From Pseudomonas sp. B33.4 (GTDB lineage Bacteria > Pseudomonadota > Gammaproteobacteria > Pseudomonadales > Pseudomonadaceae), in the NCBI RefSeq assembly GCF_034555375.1, contig NZ_CP140706.1:3587001-3651000 (forward strand): a stretch of 64,000 nucleotides of DNA, in the 5' to 3' direction. Position numbers and translations under genes: made by a program. Numbering within the stretch: position 1 is the first letter of the stretch; each line of letters starts with the position of its first letter. This document shows positions 34,387 to 43,531 of this stretch, piece after piece. The notes under the pieces were generated by a model. That model was not told the origin of the DNA. It ran no database searches and saw only the letters and a list, made by a program, of their open reading frames with translations.

Positions 34387-36012
34387 ATGACCACAGCAAA
34401 CATCCTTGGCAATCTGTTCCCTTCTGTCAGCGACATCCCGGAAAAATACCGCCTCGACGCTCAGGTCGAGCAACGTGAATATCTGGTCGACGGCCAGTTG
34501 CGCCGCTGGGACGGCCCGCTCGCCACCGTGCGCAGCCCGGTCTATCTGAAAGGTGACAATGGCGACGAACAAGTCATTCTCGGCAGCACGCCGCTGCTTG
34601 ATGCCGACACCGCCCTCACCGCCCTCGACGCCGCCGTTCGCGCATACGACCGTGGCCAGGGCCTGTGGCCGACCATGCGCGTAGCCGAACGCATTCAGCA
34701 CGTCGAAGCCTTCCTCGGCCGCATGCGCCAACAGCGCGATGCCGTGGTGAAGTTGCTGATGTGGGAAATCGGCAAGAACCTCAAGGACTCGGAAAAAGAG
34801 TTCGACCGTACCTGCGACTACATCGTCGATACCATCAATGCACTCAAGGAACTCGACCGCCGCTCCAGCCGATTCGAGCTGGAGCAGGACACCCTAGGGC
34901 AGATCCGCCGCGTGCCGCTCGGCGTAGCGCTGTGCATGGGCCCTTACAACTATCCGCTGAACGAAACCTTCACCACGCTGATTCCGGCGCTGATCATGGG
35001 CAACACCGTGGTGTTCAAACCGGCCAAGCTCGGCGTGCTGCTGATCCGTCCGCTGCTCGAAGCGTTCCGGGACAGCTTCCCCACCGGCGTGATCAACGTG
35101 ATCTACGGCAGCGGCCGCGAAACCGTCAGCGCACTGATGGCCAGCGGCAAGATCGACATCTTCGCCTTCATCGGCACCAACAAGGCTGCCAGCGACCTGA
35201 AGAAACTGCACCCCAAACCACACCGCTTGCGTGCGGCGCTGGGGCTGGATGCGAAGAACCCGGGCATCGTCTTGCCGGAAGTCGACCTTGAAAACGCCGT
35301 CAGCGAAGCGGTGACCGGCTCGCTGTCGTTCAACGGCCAGCGCTGCACCGCGCTGAAAATCCTCTTCGTCCATGAAGACGTGGTTGACAGCTTCATTGAA
35401 AAATTCAACGCCAGATTGGCCACGCTGAAACCGGGCATGCCGTGGGACAGCGGCGTGTCGCTGACTCCGCTGCCGGAATCGGGCAAGGTCGATTACCTGC
35501 ACGGGCTAGTCGCCGATGCGCGCAGTAAAGGCGCCGAAGTGGTCAACCCGAATGGCGGCGAATCCCGCGAGTCGTTCTTCTACCCGGCGGTGCTGTACCC
35601 GGTGAATCCGCAGATGCGCGTGTATCAGGAAGAGCAATTCGGCCCGGTGGTGCCGATCGTGCCGTACCGTCACCTCGATACCGTGATCGATTACGTGCTG
35701 GAGTCGGATTTCGGCCAGCAGTTGAGCATCTTCGGCACCAACCCGGTGGCGGTCGGCCGCCTGGTCGACACCTTTGCCAACCAGGTCGGGCGGATCAACC
35801 TCAACGCCCAGTGCCAGCGCGGGCCGGACACCTATCCGTTCAATGGCCGCAAGAATTCCGCCGAAGGTACGCTCTCGGTGCACGATGCGTTGCGCGTGTT
35901 CTCGATCCGTACGCTGGTGGCGACCAAGTTCCAGGACAGTAACAAGGACTTGATCAGCGAGATCATTCGCGGACGTGATTCGAGCTTCCTGACCACCGAT
36001 TACATCTTCTGA
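34387..36012 (+). CDS. gapN: NADP-dependent glyceraldehyde-3-phosphate dehydrogenase (non-phosphorylating)
   Basis: The protein is 541 residues, long for an ALDH. The ALDH superfamily core is clear: the NAD(P) loop region (GNTVVFKPAKLG), the FIGTNKAA segment, and the catalytic Cys about 320 in FNGQRCTALK. A conserved motif PYNYPLNETFTT near residue 180 is typical of GapN. The N-terminal extension (ANILGNLFPSVSDIPEKYR) also matches GapN-type proteins of Pseudomonas. It would oxidise glyceraldehyde-3-phosphate directly to 3-phosphoglycerate, giving NADPH without ATP. The start at 34387 has gggg upstream. Single gene. Confidence 0.82.
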   Translation: MTTANILGNLFPSVSDIPEKYRLDAQVEQREYLVDGQLRRWDGPLATVRSPVYLKGDNGDEQVILGSTPLLDADTALTALDAAVRAYDRGQGLWPTMRVAERIQHVEAFLGRMRQQRDAVVKLLMWEIGKNLKDSEKEFDRTCDYIVDTINALKELDRRSSRFELEQDTLGQIRRVPLGVALCMGPYNYPLNETFTTLIPALIMGNTVVFKPAKLGVLLIRPLLEAFRDSFPTGVINVIYGSGRETVSALMASGKIDIFAFIGTNKAASDLKKLHPKPHRLRAALGLDAKNPGIVLPEVDLENAVSEAVTGSLSFNGQRCTALKILFVHEDVVDSFIEKFNARLATLKPGMPWDSGVSLTPLPESGKVDYLHGLVADARSKGAEVVNPNGGESRESFFYPAVLYPVNPQMRVYQEEQFGPVVPIVPYRHLDTVIDYVLESDFGQQLSIFGTNPVAVGRLVDTFANQVGRINLNAQCQRGPDTYPFNGRKNSAEGTLSVHDALRVFSIRTLVATKFQDSNKDLISEIIRGRDSSFLTTDYIF

Positions 36013-36142
36013 GCAACTGTCACCAGGATCATGAATAAGTAAAAAGGCGACGGCATCCGGCTCTGATCAAAAGTCGCCAAGCGCCCGGCAAATCAGTGTC
36101 TACACTGATGCCAGCACTGTGCTGGATGCCGGGAGCTTGACC

Positions 36143-36493
36143 ATGCTGGATTACTTTGCGCTAGGGGTTTTGGTGTTTGCCGGGCTCGTACTGTTTTACG
36201 GGATCATCGTGTTGCACGACATTCCCTATGAGATTGCCGTCCATCGTAAACACCCGCATCAGGATGCGATCCATGCCACTGGCTGGGTCAGTCTGTTCAC
36301 GCTGCATGCGCTCTGGCCTTTCCTGTGGATCTGGGCGATGGCCTATCGAGAAGATCGCGGCTGGGGCTTCGGTGACGGTAAATCCGTGCAAAACCATGTC
36401 GTTCGCCTGGAGCAACAGGTGGTCGAACTGCAAGGACGCCTCGAACGACTCGAAGCGCTGAACGCCACTGCTCCCCACAACAGGGAGGGCTGA
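36143..36493 (+). CDS. DUF3302 inner-membrane protein (YiaW-like)
   Basis: The protein is 116 residues with two membrane helices (about 4-24 and 48-70) and a C-terminal coiled coil (VVRLEQQVVELQGRLERLEAL). The motif HDIPYEIAVHRKHPHQDAIHATGW is characteristic of DUF3302. The start at 36143 has gggag upstream. It lies 5 bases before the HlyD gene, a linkage seen in yiaW-yiaV and similar efflux sets, and it is probably an accessory part of the pump. Confidence 0.8.
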   Translation: MLDYFALGVLVFAGLVLFYGIIVLHDIPYEIAVHRKHPHQDAIHATGWVSLFTLHALWPFLWIWAMAYREDRGWGFGDGKSVQNHVVRLEQQVVELQGRLERLEALNATAPHNREG

Positions 36494-36498
36494 ACGCC

Positions 36499-37458
36499 AT
36501 GGATCTACTCCTTATCCTGACTTACGCCGCGATCTGCGTCGCAGTGTTCAAGATCTTCCGTATCCCGCTGAACAAATGGACGGTGCCCACCGCCGTACTG
36601 GGCGGCATCCTGATGATCGGCGCCTTGATTTTCACCATGAACTACAACCATCCCTACTCCGAGGTGGCACGTACCTATTTCGTTTCTGTGCCGGTCATCC
36701 CCATCGTCAGCGGCCAGGTGATTGATGTGCCGGTGAAGGGTAACGAGCCACTGGAAAAAGGTGATGTGCTGTTCCGCATCGACCCTACGCCGTTTGAAAA
36801 CCGGCTGAAATCACTCAAGGCGCAACTGGTCGCTGCCAAGGGTGATCGCTACCGCATCACCGAGTTGATCCGGCGCAACTTCGGCACCCAGCGCGAACTG
36901 GATGCCGCGATCGCCCGCACCGATGATCTGCAGGCGCAACTGGATAACGCCCAGTTCGAACTGGACAACACCACCGTCCGCGCGCCGAGCAAAGGCTTCG
37001 TAACTCACGTGTCCTTGCGGCCGGGGATGATGGCGAGCAAGTTGCCGTTGCGTCCCTCGATGGTGTTCATTCCCGAGGAAGGCCAATACTTTGCCGCGTG
37101 GATGCGCCAGAACAGCCTGCTGCGCCTGACTGTCGGCGATGAAGCGGAAGTCGCGTTCGATGGCATTCCCGGCAAGGTTTTCGCAGGTCGGGTGAAGAAT
37201 GTCATCGGGGTGATTGCCGAAGGTCAGGTGCAACCGTCCGGCACTTTGATCGGCTATACCGGTTCGCCGCCGGCCGGGCGCGTGCCGGTGATCATTGAAA
37301 TCACCGATCCCGAGTTCGCCCAGTACAGCAAGTTGATGCCGGGCGGTGCTTACGGGCAGGCCGCGTTGTACAGTCAGCACTTCCACCACATTGGCACGAT
37401 GCGCAAAATCCTCCTGCGTATGGCAGCATGGATGAATTACATTTTCCCTTTCCATTGA
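36499..37458 (+). CDS. HlyD-family membrane fusion protein (YiaV-like)
   Basis: The protein is 319 residues. Two N-terminal hydrophobic helices are followed by a biotinyl-lipoyl-like domain (VPVIPIVSGQVIDVPVKGNEPLEKGDVLFRIDP), a helical hairpin and a beta-barrel (FVTHVSLRPGMMAS). It bridges inner and outer membrane in efflux pumps. The preceding DUF3302 and following FUSC genes make an AaeAB-like aromatic-acid or similar efflux set. No outer-membrane factor gene is adjacent. Confidence 0.85.
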   Translation: MDLLLILTYAAICVAVFKIFRIPLNKWTVPTAVLGGILMIGALIFTMNYNHPYSEVARTYFVSVPVIPIVSGQVIDVPVKGNEPLEKGDVLFRIDPTPFENRLKSLKAQLVAAKGDRYRITELIRRNFGTQRELDAAIARTDDLQAQLDNAQFELDNTTVRAPSKGFVTHVSLRPGMMASKLPLRPSMVFIPEEGQYFAAWMRQNSLLRLTVGDEAEVAFDGIPGKVFAGRVKNVIGVIAEGQVQPSGTLIGYTGSPPAGRVPVIIEITDPEFAQYSKLMPGGAYGQAALYSQHFHHIGTMRKILLRMAAWMNYIFPFH

Positions 37459-37486
37459 CCTGAAGCCCAATCACGAGAGGCCCGCA

Positions 37487-38560
37487 CTGAGTACTTACAG
37501 CACCCATCGACTTCCGCCCTTGCTGCGCCGTGTCCTGCGTCCGTTGCTTGATCCTTATCGACGTTACCGGCACGCGCGGCTGATTCATGCGGTGCGCGTG
37601 GCCCTCGGGTTACTGGCAACCATCCTGCTCACTACCGGTATCAACCTGCCGCATGGCGAATGGGCGTCAGTGACCATGCTGGTGGTGATCGGCGGCTTGC
37701 AACACCATGGCAACATCGGCAAAAAAGCCGCCGAACGCGCCACCGGCACCTTGATCGGTGCCGGCGTCGGGTTGCTGTTGGTGGCACAGCAGGCGTGGCT
37801 CGGCATGCCATGGCTGACCTATTTTGCGATGGCAGTGGTCTGCGGTTTCTTCTCTTATCACGCGATTGGCAAAGGGGGTTACACCGCCCTGCTTTCGGCA
37901 ATCACCGTGTTCATCGTCGCCGGACATGGCGACAACCCGATCACCGACGGTTTGTGGCGCGGCGTCGACATCTTGATCGGGATTGCGTTGGCACTGGCCT
38001 TCTCTTTCGCCCTGCCGCTCTACGCGGTGTATTCGTGGCGCTACAACCTCGCCGATGCCCTGCGTGATTGCGCCACGGTGTATGGGCGGATCATCAGCGG
38101 CCAACCGGTCAGCGCCGATGAGCATTTGAAACTGATGGGGCGGCTCGGTGCGGTGATGGTGCAGTTGCGTTCGTTGATGCCGTCGGTGTCCAAGGAAGTG
38201 AAGATTTCCATGACCGAACTCGATGCCATCCAGCGCAATCTGCGCATGTGCATCAGCACGCTGGAGATCCTCGGCAACACACGGCCGGATGCCAACGATC
38301 CCGAGGCCATGGCCCATTTGCAAGCGGCATTGAAAGCTGAACACCGGCAGATTCGCGTGCAACTGATCGGCATGGCCCGGGCGTTGAAAACCGGTGCCTC
38401 ACAACGCCTGGACAGGCCGCTGGAGTTGCCGGAGCCCAACCTCGATGCGCCGGTTTACAGCGCGCTGGATGGCTACCGGTTATTGACTCGACAACTGGCG
38501 GCGAACATCGCCGAGATGCGCCAGCGCCTGGCGAAAACCGCACCGCGCTGGAACATCTGA
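37487..38560 (+). CDS. FUSC/AaeB-like membrane transporter
   Basis: The product is about 357 residues if it starts at the CTG at 37487, which has gagagg 6 bases upstream and reads STYSTHRLPPLL; a TTG at 37520 gives 346 residues. No ATG or GTG lies in a good place. The body has about six membrane helices (LALGLLATILLTTGINL-type segments to about residue 190) and a cytoplasmic helical tail, the plan of FUSC proteins. With the HlyD gene it would export small aromatic or organic acids. Regulation is not visible. Confidence 0.75.
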   Translation: MSTYSTHRLPPLLRRVLRPLLDPYRRYRHARLIHAVRVALGLLATILLTTGINLPHGEWASVTMLVVIGGLQHHGNIGKKAAERATGTLIGAGVGLLLVAQQAWLGMPWLTYFAMAVVCGFFSYHAIGKGGYTALLSAITVFIVAGHGDNPITDGLWRGVDILIGIALALAFSFALPLYAVYSWRYNLADALRDCATVYGRIISGQPVSADEHLKLMGRLGAVMVQLRSLMPSVSKEVKISMTELDAIQRNLRMCISTLEILGNTRPDANDPEAMAHLQAALKAEHRQIRVQLIGMARALKTGASQRLDRPLELPEPNLDAPVYSALDGYRLLTRQLAANIAEMRQRLAKTAPRWNI

Positions 38561-38563
38561 GGG

Positions 38564-39460
38564 TTACTGCGCGGCCAGTCGCCGGCGCTTCAGGCCCCAG
38601 CCCTGTTGCATGCCGGCGGCGGCCAGCAGGATCGCCGCTACGCCGAGCCATTGCAGGGTTTCCAGGCGATGACCGAACGCGAACCAGTCGACGAAAATCG
38701 CCGCGATCGGGTAGATGAACGACAGTGCGCCGGTCAACGCGGTCGGCAACTTCTGGATCGCGCCGTACAGCAGCACATACATCAAACCGGTGTGGACGAT
38801 GCCCAACGTCACCAGACTGGCCCAGGCACTCGGCGCTTGCGGCAGCGCACTGAAATGCGCGAACGGTGCCAGCAGCAAAATCCCGGTGCAGACCTGAATC
38901 AGCGCGATCAGATGGGGCGGCGTGCCGGTCAGGCGCTTGATGATCAACGCGGCAATCGCATAGAGAAACGCCGCACCCAGCGCCAACCCAATCCCCATCA
39001 GATAGTCGTTGCCGCTTTCACCCTGAGTGCCGTGGGCACTGACGATCGCCAGCATGCCCATGAACGAAATCGCCAGCCAGAAGAGCTTCTGCAAAGTGAT
39101 TTTTTCGCCGAGAAACAGCGCCGCCAACCCGACCAGCATGAACGGCTGGACGTTGTACACCGCCGTGCCGATGGCGATCGAAGCGCGGGAGTACGAGGCA
39201 AACAACAGCACCCAGTTACCGACAATCGCCATCCCGCTAACCACGGCGAGCAGAAATGTGGTGCGGGTCAGAATGCCCGGGCGCAAGAAGCCGAACGCCG
39301 CGCAAATCAGCAGCAAAGTCCCTGCGCCGAATACGCAGCGCCAGAACACCACGTCCAGCACCGGTTGCCCGGACACCAGCACGAACCAGCCGATGGTTCC
39401 GGATATCAGCATGGCGGCGGTCATTTCAAACGAGCCACGACGGATTGTTTTGTCCATCAT
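38564..39460 (-). CDS. EamA-family (DMT) exporter
   Basis: The protein is 298 residues with ten predicted membrane helices in two EamA repeats (for example AMLISGTIGWFVLVSGQPVLDVVFWR and the second repeat GIGLALGAAFLYAIAALIIKRLTG). The start ATG 39460 (or 39457) has aggag. The repeat motif FLGEKITLQKLFWLAISFMGML is typical. Such proteins export amino acids or metabolites. The divergent Lrp-type gene is probably its regulator. Confidence 0.85.
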   Translation of the reverse strand: MMDKTIRRGSFEMTAAMLISGTIGWFVLVSGQPVLDVVFWRCVFGAGTLLLICAAFGFLRPGILTRTTFLLAVVSGMAIVGNWVLLFASYSRASIAIGTAVYNVQPFMLVGLAALFLGEKITLQKLFWLAISFMGMLAIVSAHGTQGESGNDYLMGIGLALGAAFLYAIAALIIKRLTGTPPHLIALIQVCTGILLLAPFAHFSALPQAPSAWASLVTLGIVHTGLMYVLLYGAIQKLPTALTGALSFIYPIAAIFVDWFAFGHRLETLQWLGVAAILLAAAGMQQGWGLKRRRLAAQ

Positions 39461-39595
39461 CAATCTCCTGTCTTTGTGGCAAAAGTATGCCAAGCAAACC
39501 CGCAGGCGCTCCAGCGCAAAAAGCAGGCTAAACTCGACATCTGCCTTTTTTATCGTGGGTAGTTTTCACTAATTGCCTAATGCTGGAGTTTTTTC

Positions 39596-40033
39596 ATGAC
39601 TGACGATATTGATCAGATCCTCATCGGCGCATTGATGGAGGATTCGCGGCGCTCGCTCAAGGCCTTGGCGCAAATCAGCGGATTGTCGTCGCCAAGCGTG
39701 GCTGAACGCTTGCGTCGACTGGAAGAGCGCGGCGTGCTCAAGGGCTACACGGTCGAGATCGACCCGAAATGCTTTGGTTACCAATTGCAGGCCATCGTCC
39801 GTGTGCGGCCATTACCAGGGCAGTTGCAGGAGGTAGAACGGCAGATCCTGTCGATTCCCGAGTTCACCGAGTGCGACAAGGTGACGGGCGAAGACTGCTT
39901 CATCGCCCGTCTGCACGTGCGCTCAATGGAACAACTGGACACGCTGCTCGACCGCCTCAATACCCTGGCCGAAACCAATACCGCCATCGTCAAGAAGACC
40001 CCGGTCAAGCGTCGTTTGCCGCCGATGGCCTAA
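39596..40033 (+). CDS. Lrp/AsnC-family transcriptional regulator
   Basis: The protein is 145 residues. An N-terminal HTH (DILIGALMEDSRRSLKALAQISGLSSPSVAERLRRLEERGVLKGY) is followed by a RAM effector domain (IVRVRPLPGQLQEVERQI, CDKVTGEDCFIARLHVRSMEQLDTLLDRL). The divergent position to the EamA exporter, with a 135-base region between, is the usual arrangement for a regulator of amino-acid export. The upstream region is A/T-rich with ggag 8 bases before the ATG. Confidence 0.9.
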   Translation: MTDDIDQILIGALMEDSRRSLKALAQISGLSSPSVAERLRRLEERGVLKGYTVEIDPKCFGYQLQAIVRVRPLPGQLQEVERQILSIPEFTECDKVTGEDCFIARLHVRSMEQLDTLLDRLNTLAETNTAIVKKTPVKRRLPPMA

Positions 40034-40090
40034 ATGCTTTTTCCGCACGTTTGGCGTAGATTGAGGTTTTTCCGGCGAAGGATTGGCGGT

Positions 40091-40408
40091 ATGAAGTTTC
40101 GGGCAATGATGCTGATGGCATTAGTGTTAAGCGGTTGCGGGACAGTGCAGACGGTCGTGCGCGACGATCAGGTCGCCGTGGACGATCTGAGATCGAACAA
40201 ATCCTATTGCGGGGCGGTGCCGAGGATCTACAGCGGCGTGATGTATGACTTCTGCAGTTTGCATGCGCCGATAGACGAAGGTAACAAGTACAACGCCGCC
40301 CTGCCCGGCTGGGCGCTCGATGCCGTGGCTTCCGGGGTGCTCGACACCTTGTTGCTCCCCTACACCATCTATAAGCAACAGGCTGATGGCAGCATCGTCA
40401 TCAATTGA
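40091..40408 (+). CDS. YceK/YidQ-like small lipoprotein
   Basis: The protein is 105 residues. The signal peptide (MALVLSGC) gives a lipidated Cys, and CGTVQTVV follows. The later motif YSGVMYDFCSLHAP and LDAVASGVLDTLLLPYTIYKQ match the YceK/YidQ family of outer-membrane lipoproteins with unknown role. The start at 40091 is chosen because the signal peptide begins there. A strong bidirectional terminator follows. Confidence 0.8.
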   Translation: MKFRAMMLMALVLSGCGTVQTVVRDDQVAVDDLRSNKSYCGAVPRIYSGVMYDFCSLHAPIDEGNKYNAALPGWALDAVASGVLDTLLLPYTIYKQQADGSIVIN

Positions 40409-40445
40409 TCGATAGCTTGCACGCATCCGCCGACTTTCTTGCAGG

Positions 40446-40479
40446 CAACAAAAAACCCGCATAAGCGGGTTTTTTGTTG
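40446..40479. terminator. Bidirectional rho-independent terminator
   Basis: A perfect palindrome: caacaaaaaacccgc, loop ataa, gcgggttttttgttg. A and T runs on either side serve both the lipoprotein gene and the convergent BI-1 gene. Confidence 0.92.
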
Positions 40480-40494
40480 TGTCAGTACAACTGA

Positions 40495-41166
40495 TCAGTC
40501 GTCACGGCTCATGATGCCGAAGATCTGCAACAAGCTGATGAACAGGTTGTAGATCGATACATACAGGCTGATGGTCGCCATGATGTAGTTGCGCTCGCCG
40601 CCGTGGATGATGGCGCTGGTCTGGAACAGGATGCACACCGACGAGAACAGCACGAAACCTGCGCTGATCGCCAGTTGCAGGCCGCTGATCTGGAAGAAGA
40701 AGCTCGCCAGCGTTGCACCCAGCAACACGAAGAAACCAGCGGTGATGAAACCACCGAGGAAGCTCATGTCCTTGCGGGTGATCAGCACGTAGGCCGACAG
40801 ACCACCAAACACCAGCGCGGTCATCGCGAAAGCCGAGCTGACCACTTCAGCGCCGCCCTGCATGCCCAGGTAACGGTTGAGGATCGGGCCGAGCAGGAAA
40901 CCCATGAAACCGGTCAACGCAAAAGCGGACACCAGGCCCCACGCGGAATCACGCAGTTTGTTGGTGAGGAAGAACAGCCCGTAGAAGCCGATCAGCACCA
41001 CGAAAATGTTCGGGTAGCCAACACGCATCTGCTGGGCAACGAAAGCCATGACGCCGCTGAATGCGAGGGTCAGAGCCAGTAGGCCATAAGTGTTGCGCAG
41101 GACGCGGCTAACCTCTAGCTGCTCAGCCTGCACGCTGTTATTAACTGCGTAATCCTGTTCGCGCAT
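40495..41166 (-). CDS. Bax inhibitor-1/YccA family membrane protein
   Basis: The protein is 223 residues with seven membrane helices (first TYGLLALTLAFSGVMAFVA, last YVSIYNLFISLLQIFGI). The C-terminal pattern ending in MSRDD is typical of BI-1 family proteins in Pseudomonas (YccA type). YccA in E. coli modulates the FtsH protease. The ATG has aggag upstream. It is transcribed alone and is divergent from tRNA-Ser. Confidence 0.88.
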   Translation of the reverse strand: MREQDYAVNNSVQAEQLEVSRVLRNTYGLLALTLAFSGVMAFVAQQMRVGYPNIFVVLIGFYGLFFLTNKLRDSAWGLVSAFALTGFMGFLLGPILNRYLGMQGGAEVVSSAFAMTALVFGGLSAYVLITRKDMSFLGGFITAGFFVLLGATLASFFFQISGLQLAISAGFVLFSSVCILFQTSAIIHGGERNYIMATISLYVSIYNLFISLLQIFGIMSRDD

Positions 41167-41243
41167 GGCGACACTCCTGTTGGTTTGAAACGTTCAGTCG
41201 CAAAGATCATAACAGACGCTCTGTAACAAGCCATGCAGAGAGT

Positions 41244-41271
41244 TTGACAGTGTGTTTCATTCAGGTATTAT
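41244..41271 (+). promoter_or_regulatory. Sigma-70 promoter for tRNA-Ser
   Basis: A consensus -35 TTGACA (41244-41249), a 16-base spacer and a -10 TATTAT (41266-41271) lie 17 bases before the tRNA. A GC-rich discriminator (ggcgcccgc) follows, as expected for a stable-RNA promoter. Confidence 0.8.
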
Positions 41272-41288
41272 GGCGCCCGCAACGCAAC

Positions 41289-41376
41289 GGAGGTGTGGCC
41301 GAGTGGTTTAAGGCAACGGTCTTGAAAACCGTCGACTGTAACAGGTCCATGAGTTCGAATCCCATCGCCTCCGCCA
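41289..41376 (+). tRNA. tRNA-Ser(UGA)
   Basis: An 88-base class II tRNA including encoded CCA. Acceptor GGAGGTG pairs with CGCCTCC. The anticodon loop is within cggtcttgaaaaccg (anticodon TGA). A variable arm (gtcgactgtaacaggtccat region) and the T loop gttcgaatc are present. Confidence 0.97.
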
Positions 41377-41386
41377 TCTTATGTAC

Positions 41387-41417
41387 GACAAAGCCCTGAT
41401 TATTCAGGGCTTTGTCG
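41387..41417 (+). terminator. Terminator after tRNA-Ser
   Basis: A perfect 13-bp stem gacaaagccctga / tcagggctttgtc with loop ttat, followed by a short T-containing tail. Confidence 0.85.
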
Positions 41418-41583
41418 TTTCTGGGGTTTGGACAAAGCGCGGCTCGCGCTGAAGTGTTCCATAACTCACAGATTTTCAGCCCCTTCCCGGCGTTCTGCCG
41501 ACGTACACCAACAGAAGAAATGCGCCACCGGCGCTACCTCACGAAATGATGACGTGCCAGGACCGGTCACAGAGAGTGGTGCA

Positions 41584-41814
41584 CTAACCAATGTTGCGGT
41601 CCACCCAGTACCTGACCAGCCAGCTCGGGATCAACAGGGTGCGAGATGCGTCGACTTTTTTGCTGGCGTCCGGTGATCGCTCTATTTCAACACCGAAATA
41701 AACCATCCAGCTTCCATCGGCCTGCTTTTCGAGGGCCGCCAAGTACGTCCCGACCTCTGCCTCGGTCAGACCGCTCTGCTCTGCGATCAGTTTGTTAGAC
41801 GGTTGTTCATCCAC
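41584..41814 (-). CDS. Small hypothetical protein, 76 aa
   Basis: GTG 41814 has a strong aaggagg 5 bases upstream and is preferred over a GTG at 41853 with no ribosome site. The N-terminal segment NKLIAEQSGLTEAEVGTYLAAL looks like a short helix-turn-helix. The rest has WMVYFGVEIERSPD and ends WLVRYWVDRNIG. It is soluble. I do not recognise it. It is the last gene before the accessory islet; codon use looks like the host. Confidence 0.5.
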   Translation of the reverse strand: MDEQPSNKLIAEQSGLTEAEVGTYLAALEKQADGSWMVYFGVEIERSPDASKKVDASRTLLIPSWLVRYWVDRNIG

Positions 41815-42443
41815 TTCAGCCTCCTTGATCCGGCCTGATGTCGAGTCAAGCACAAATACCCACTTGTACGAATCACAATAGCCGCGATCGCAGGCAGATC
41901 AATCACTGGGCTTCAGTGGGTCTTCTTCGAAAAAATATGCACACGTCGCTGCGCAATCAGATGCTCACCGCCGGAGAACCAGATCGCCTGGATGCGCAGA
42001 GAACACCCGACAAAAGACCGCCGAGCAGGGTGACGATTAGCTGGCCAGCTGAATCGGCGAGTTGCAGATTCGGAACATTCGCCCGAAAGACGCGTCGCAG
42101 ATAAGTAATATCGCTGATGCCGGCCTGCTGCCTGGGCACGCAAAAGGGGACATCATGTTGCGTGTTCATTGTCGCGACGCGTTATTGCAGGACAGAACGA
42201 CAAGGGGATCTGCTCGCGAGGCACTCCAGACCGGTTCTGCGGAGTTATCGAGATCACGGCGGCGCTTGCGCCTGCCTCCAAACAAGCGATATCGGATGCC
42301 CCAGATCCAATCCAGAAACACAGAAACTGAATCTAGTTCGCTGATTCCTTGTGCTATTTACGCACTTGATTCAGAATCCACGAGAAAGCAAGGAGGCTGG
42401 TGCACCGAAACTCGGGTCGCAGGACTTCTTTTCTGAATAACGA
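41815..42443. other. 629 bases without a credible gene
   Basis: Short overlapping frames on both strands lack ribosome sites and recognisable domains. The end (from about 42330) becomes AT-rich and joins the acyltransferase gene. A minus-strand frame at 41957-42169 with one hydrophobic stretch (AGQLIVTLLGGLLSGVLCA) may be a decayed fragment. No tRNA-derived direct repeat was seen. Confidence 0.6.
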
Positions 42444-43487
42444 ATGGATAGTCCGAAAATGAACGGAAGCCACAACTTACAAAACATACAATTTTTGCGC
42501 TTTATTGCGGCAATACTTGTAGTTGCGCAGCACGCTGTATACTTTTCCAGCCTGGCTACCGACACACCCGCCAGCAAGTTTCTTAGTTGGGGATTTGGTG
42601 ACCTCGGTGTTTTTGTTTTTTTTGTTATCTCCGGCTTCGTCATTGCCATGCAGACCGACCGAAAGCCTGCTCAATTCATGCTGCACAGGATTCTCCGGAT
42701 TTACCCTGGATATATTGCTGCCATTATTTTTTCGACGACCGTGCTCGTTATTTTTTCCGGTTATCGCCCCTCTCTCACTGACACATCAATGTCAATATTT
42801 TTAATCCCTACCGGCTCATTAAACGTATCGTTCCAGGTACCGTATTGGACACTGATATATGAGATGTTCTTTTACGCGCTGATCCTGATGCTCATGACCG
42901 TGTTCAGAGGACACAAAAATCTGATTGATTCTGCGGTTTTCCTGTGGCTTCTTGTAATGATCTTTCAGACAGCGCAAGGCGTGACGTTCAACGTAGCCAT
43001 GCCGACTTTGGCTGAGATCCCGTTGTCACCGCTGAACATTTACTTTATTGCAGGTTTTTTCTTATCAAGAATTCTTTTGTCTGAAAAACAAGGTCTCGCT
43101 CTTTTTGCGCTGTTCCTGATCGCTGTATCAAGCATTTTCATTCCCGCGATGAAAGGTCCGCTTTCAACCTGCGCACTGACCATCGTTGCAATTATCTGGG
43201 CAATCAAATCAGCGCCGCTTCCGAAATTCTTGAATAATCTTGGTGACTATTCTTATGGAATATACCTTGCTCACCTGCCAATCATTTACTGCGTATATTG
43301 GGCAGTCAAAGACACCGACACCAATATCTCTACTTCCATCCTATGGATGGTCATTGCGGCACTCCCGATCGCAATTCTATTCGGCAAGATTGAGCACCAG
43401 CTTTATAGAACGAAAATACGCCCGGGCATTGATAACTTCATCGGCAAACGGATGATGACGAATCAACCTCAAAGCGATGTTGCCTGA
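42444..43487 (+). CDS. Acyltransferase 3 (OafA/OatA-type) membrane protein, probably acquired
   Basis: The protein is 347 residues with about ten membrane helices. It starts with IQFLRFIAAILVVAQHAVYF, which holds the catalytic His (VVAQH) typical of acyltransferase 3 proteins, and has the later FFVISGFVIAMQ and LGDYSYGIYLAHLPIIYCVY motifs. Such proteins O-acetylate or O-acylate LPS, O-antigen or other glycans. Base composition is clearly AT-richer than its neighbours, and codon use includes many tta, ata and aga codons, so it was probably transferred in. The start is ATG 42444 or ATG 42459 (ggatag upstream of the latter). No other glycan gene is near. Confidence 0.82.
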   Translation: MDSPKMNGSHNLQNIQFLRFIAAILVVAQHAVYFSSLATDTPASKFLSWGFGDLGVFVFFVISGFVIAMQTDRKPAQFMLHRILRIYPGYIAAIIFSTTVLVIFSGYRPSLTDTSMSIFLIPTGSLNVSFQVPYWTLIYEMFFYALILMLMTVFRGHKNLIDSAVFLWLLVMIFQTAQGVTFNVAMPTLAEIPLSPLNIYFIAGFFLSRILLSEKQGLALFALFLIAVSSIFIPAMKGPLSTCALTIVAIIWAIKSAPLPKFLNNLGDYSYGIYLAHLPIIYCVYWAVKDTDTNISTSILWMVIAALPIAILFGKIEHQLYRTKIRPGIDNFIGKRMMTNQPQSDVA

Positions 43488-43531
43488 CTTTTACGCTATC
43501 AATGAAAGTCGTTAGGCGAGTCAGGTAACCC

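Noticed and set aside
41838..42436. Short open frames on both strands before the acyltransferase gene
   Set aside because: No ribosome sites, no conserved motifs and overlapping each other; treated as non-coding or decayed DNA.
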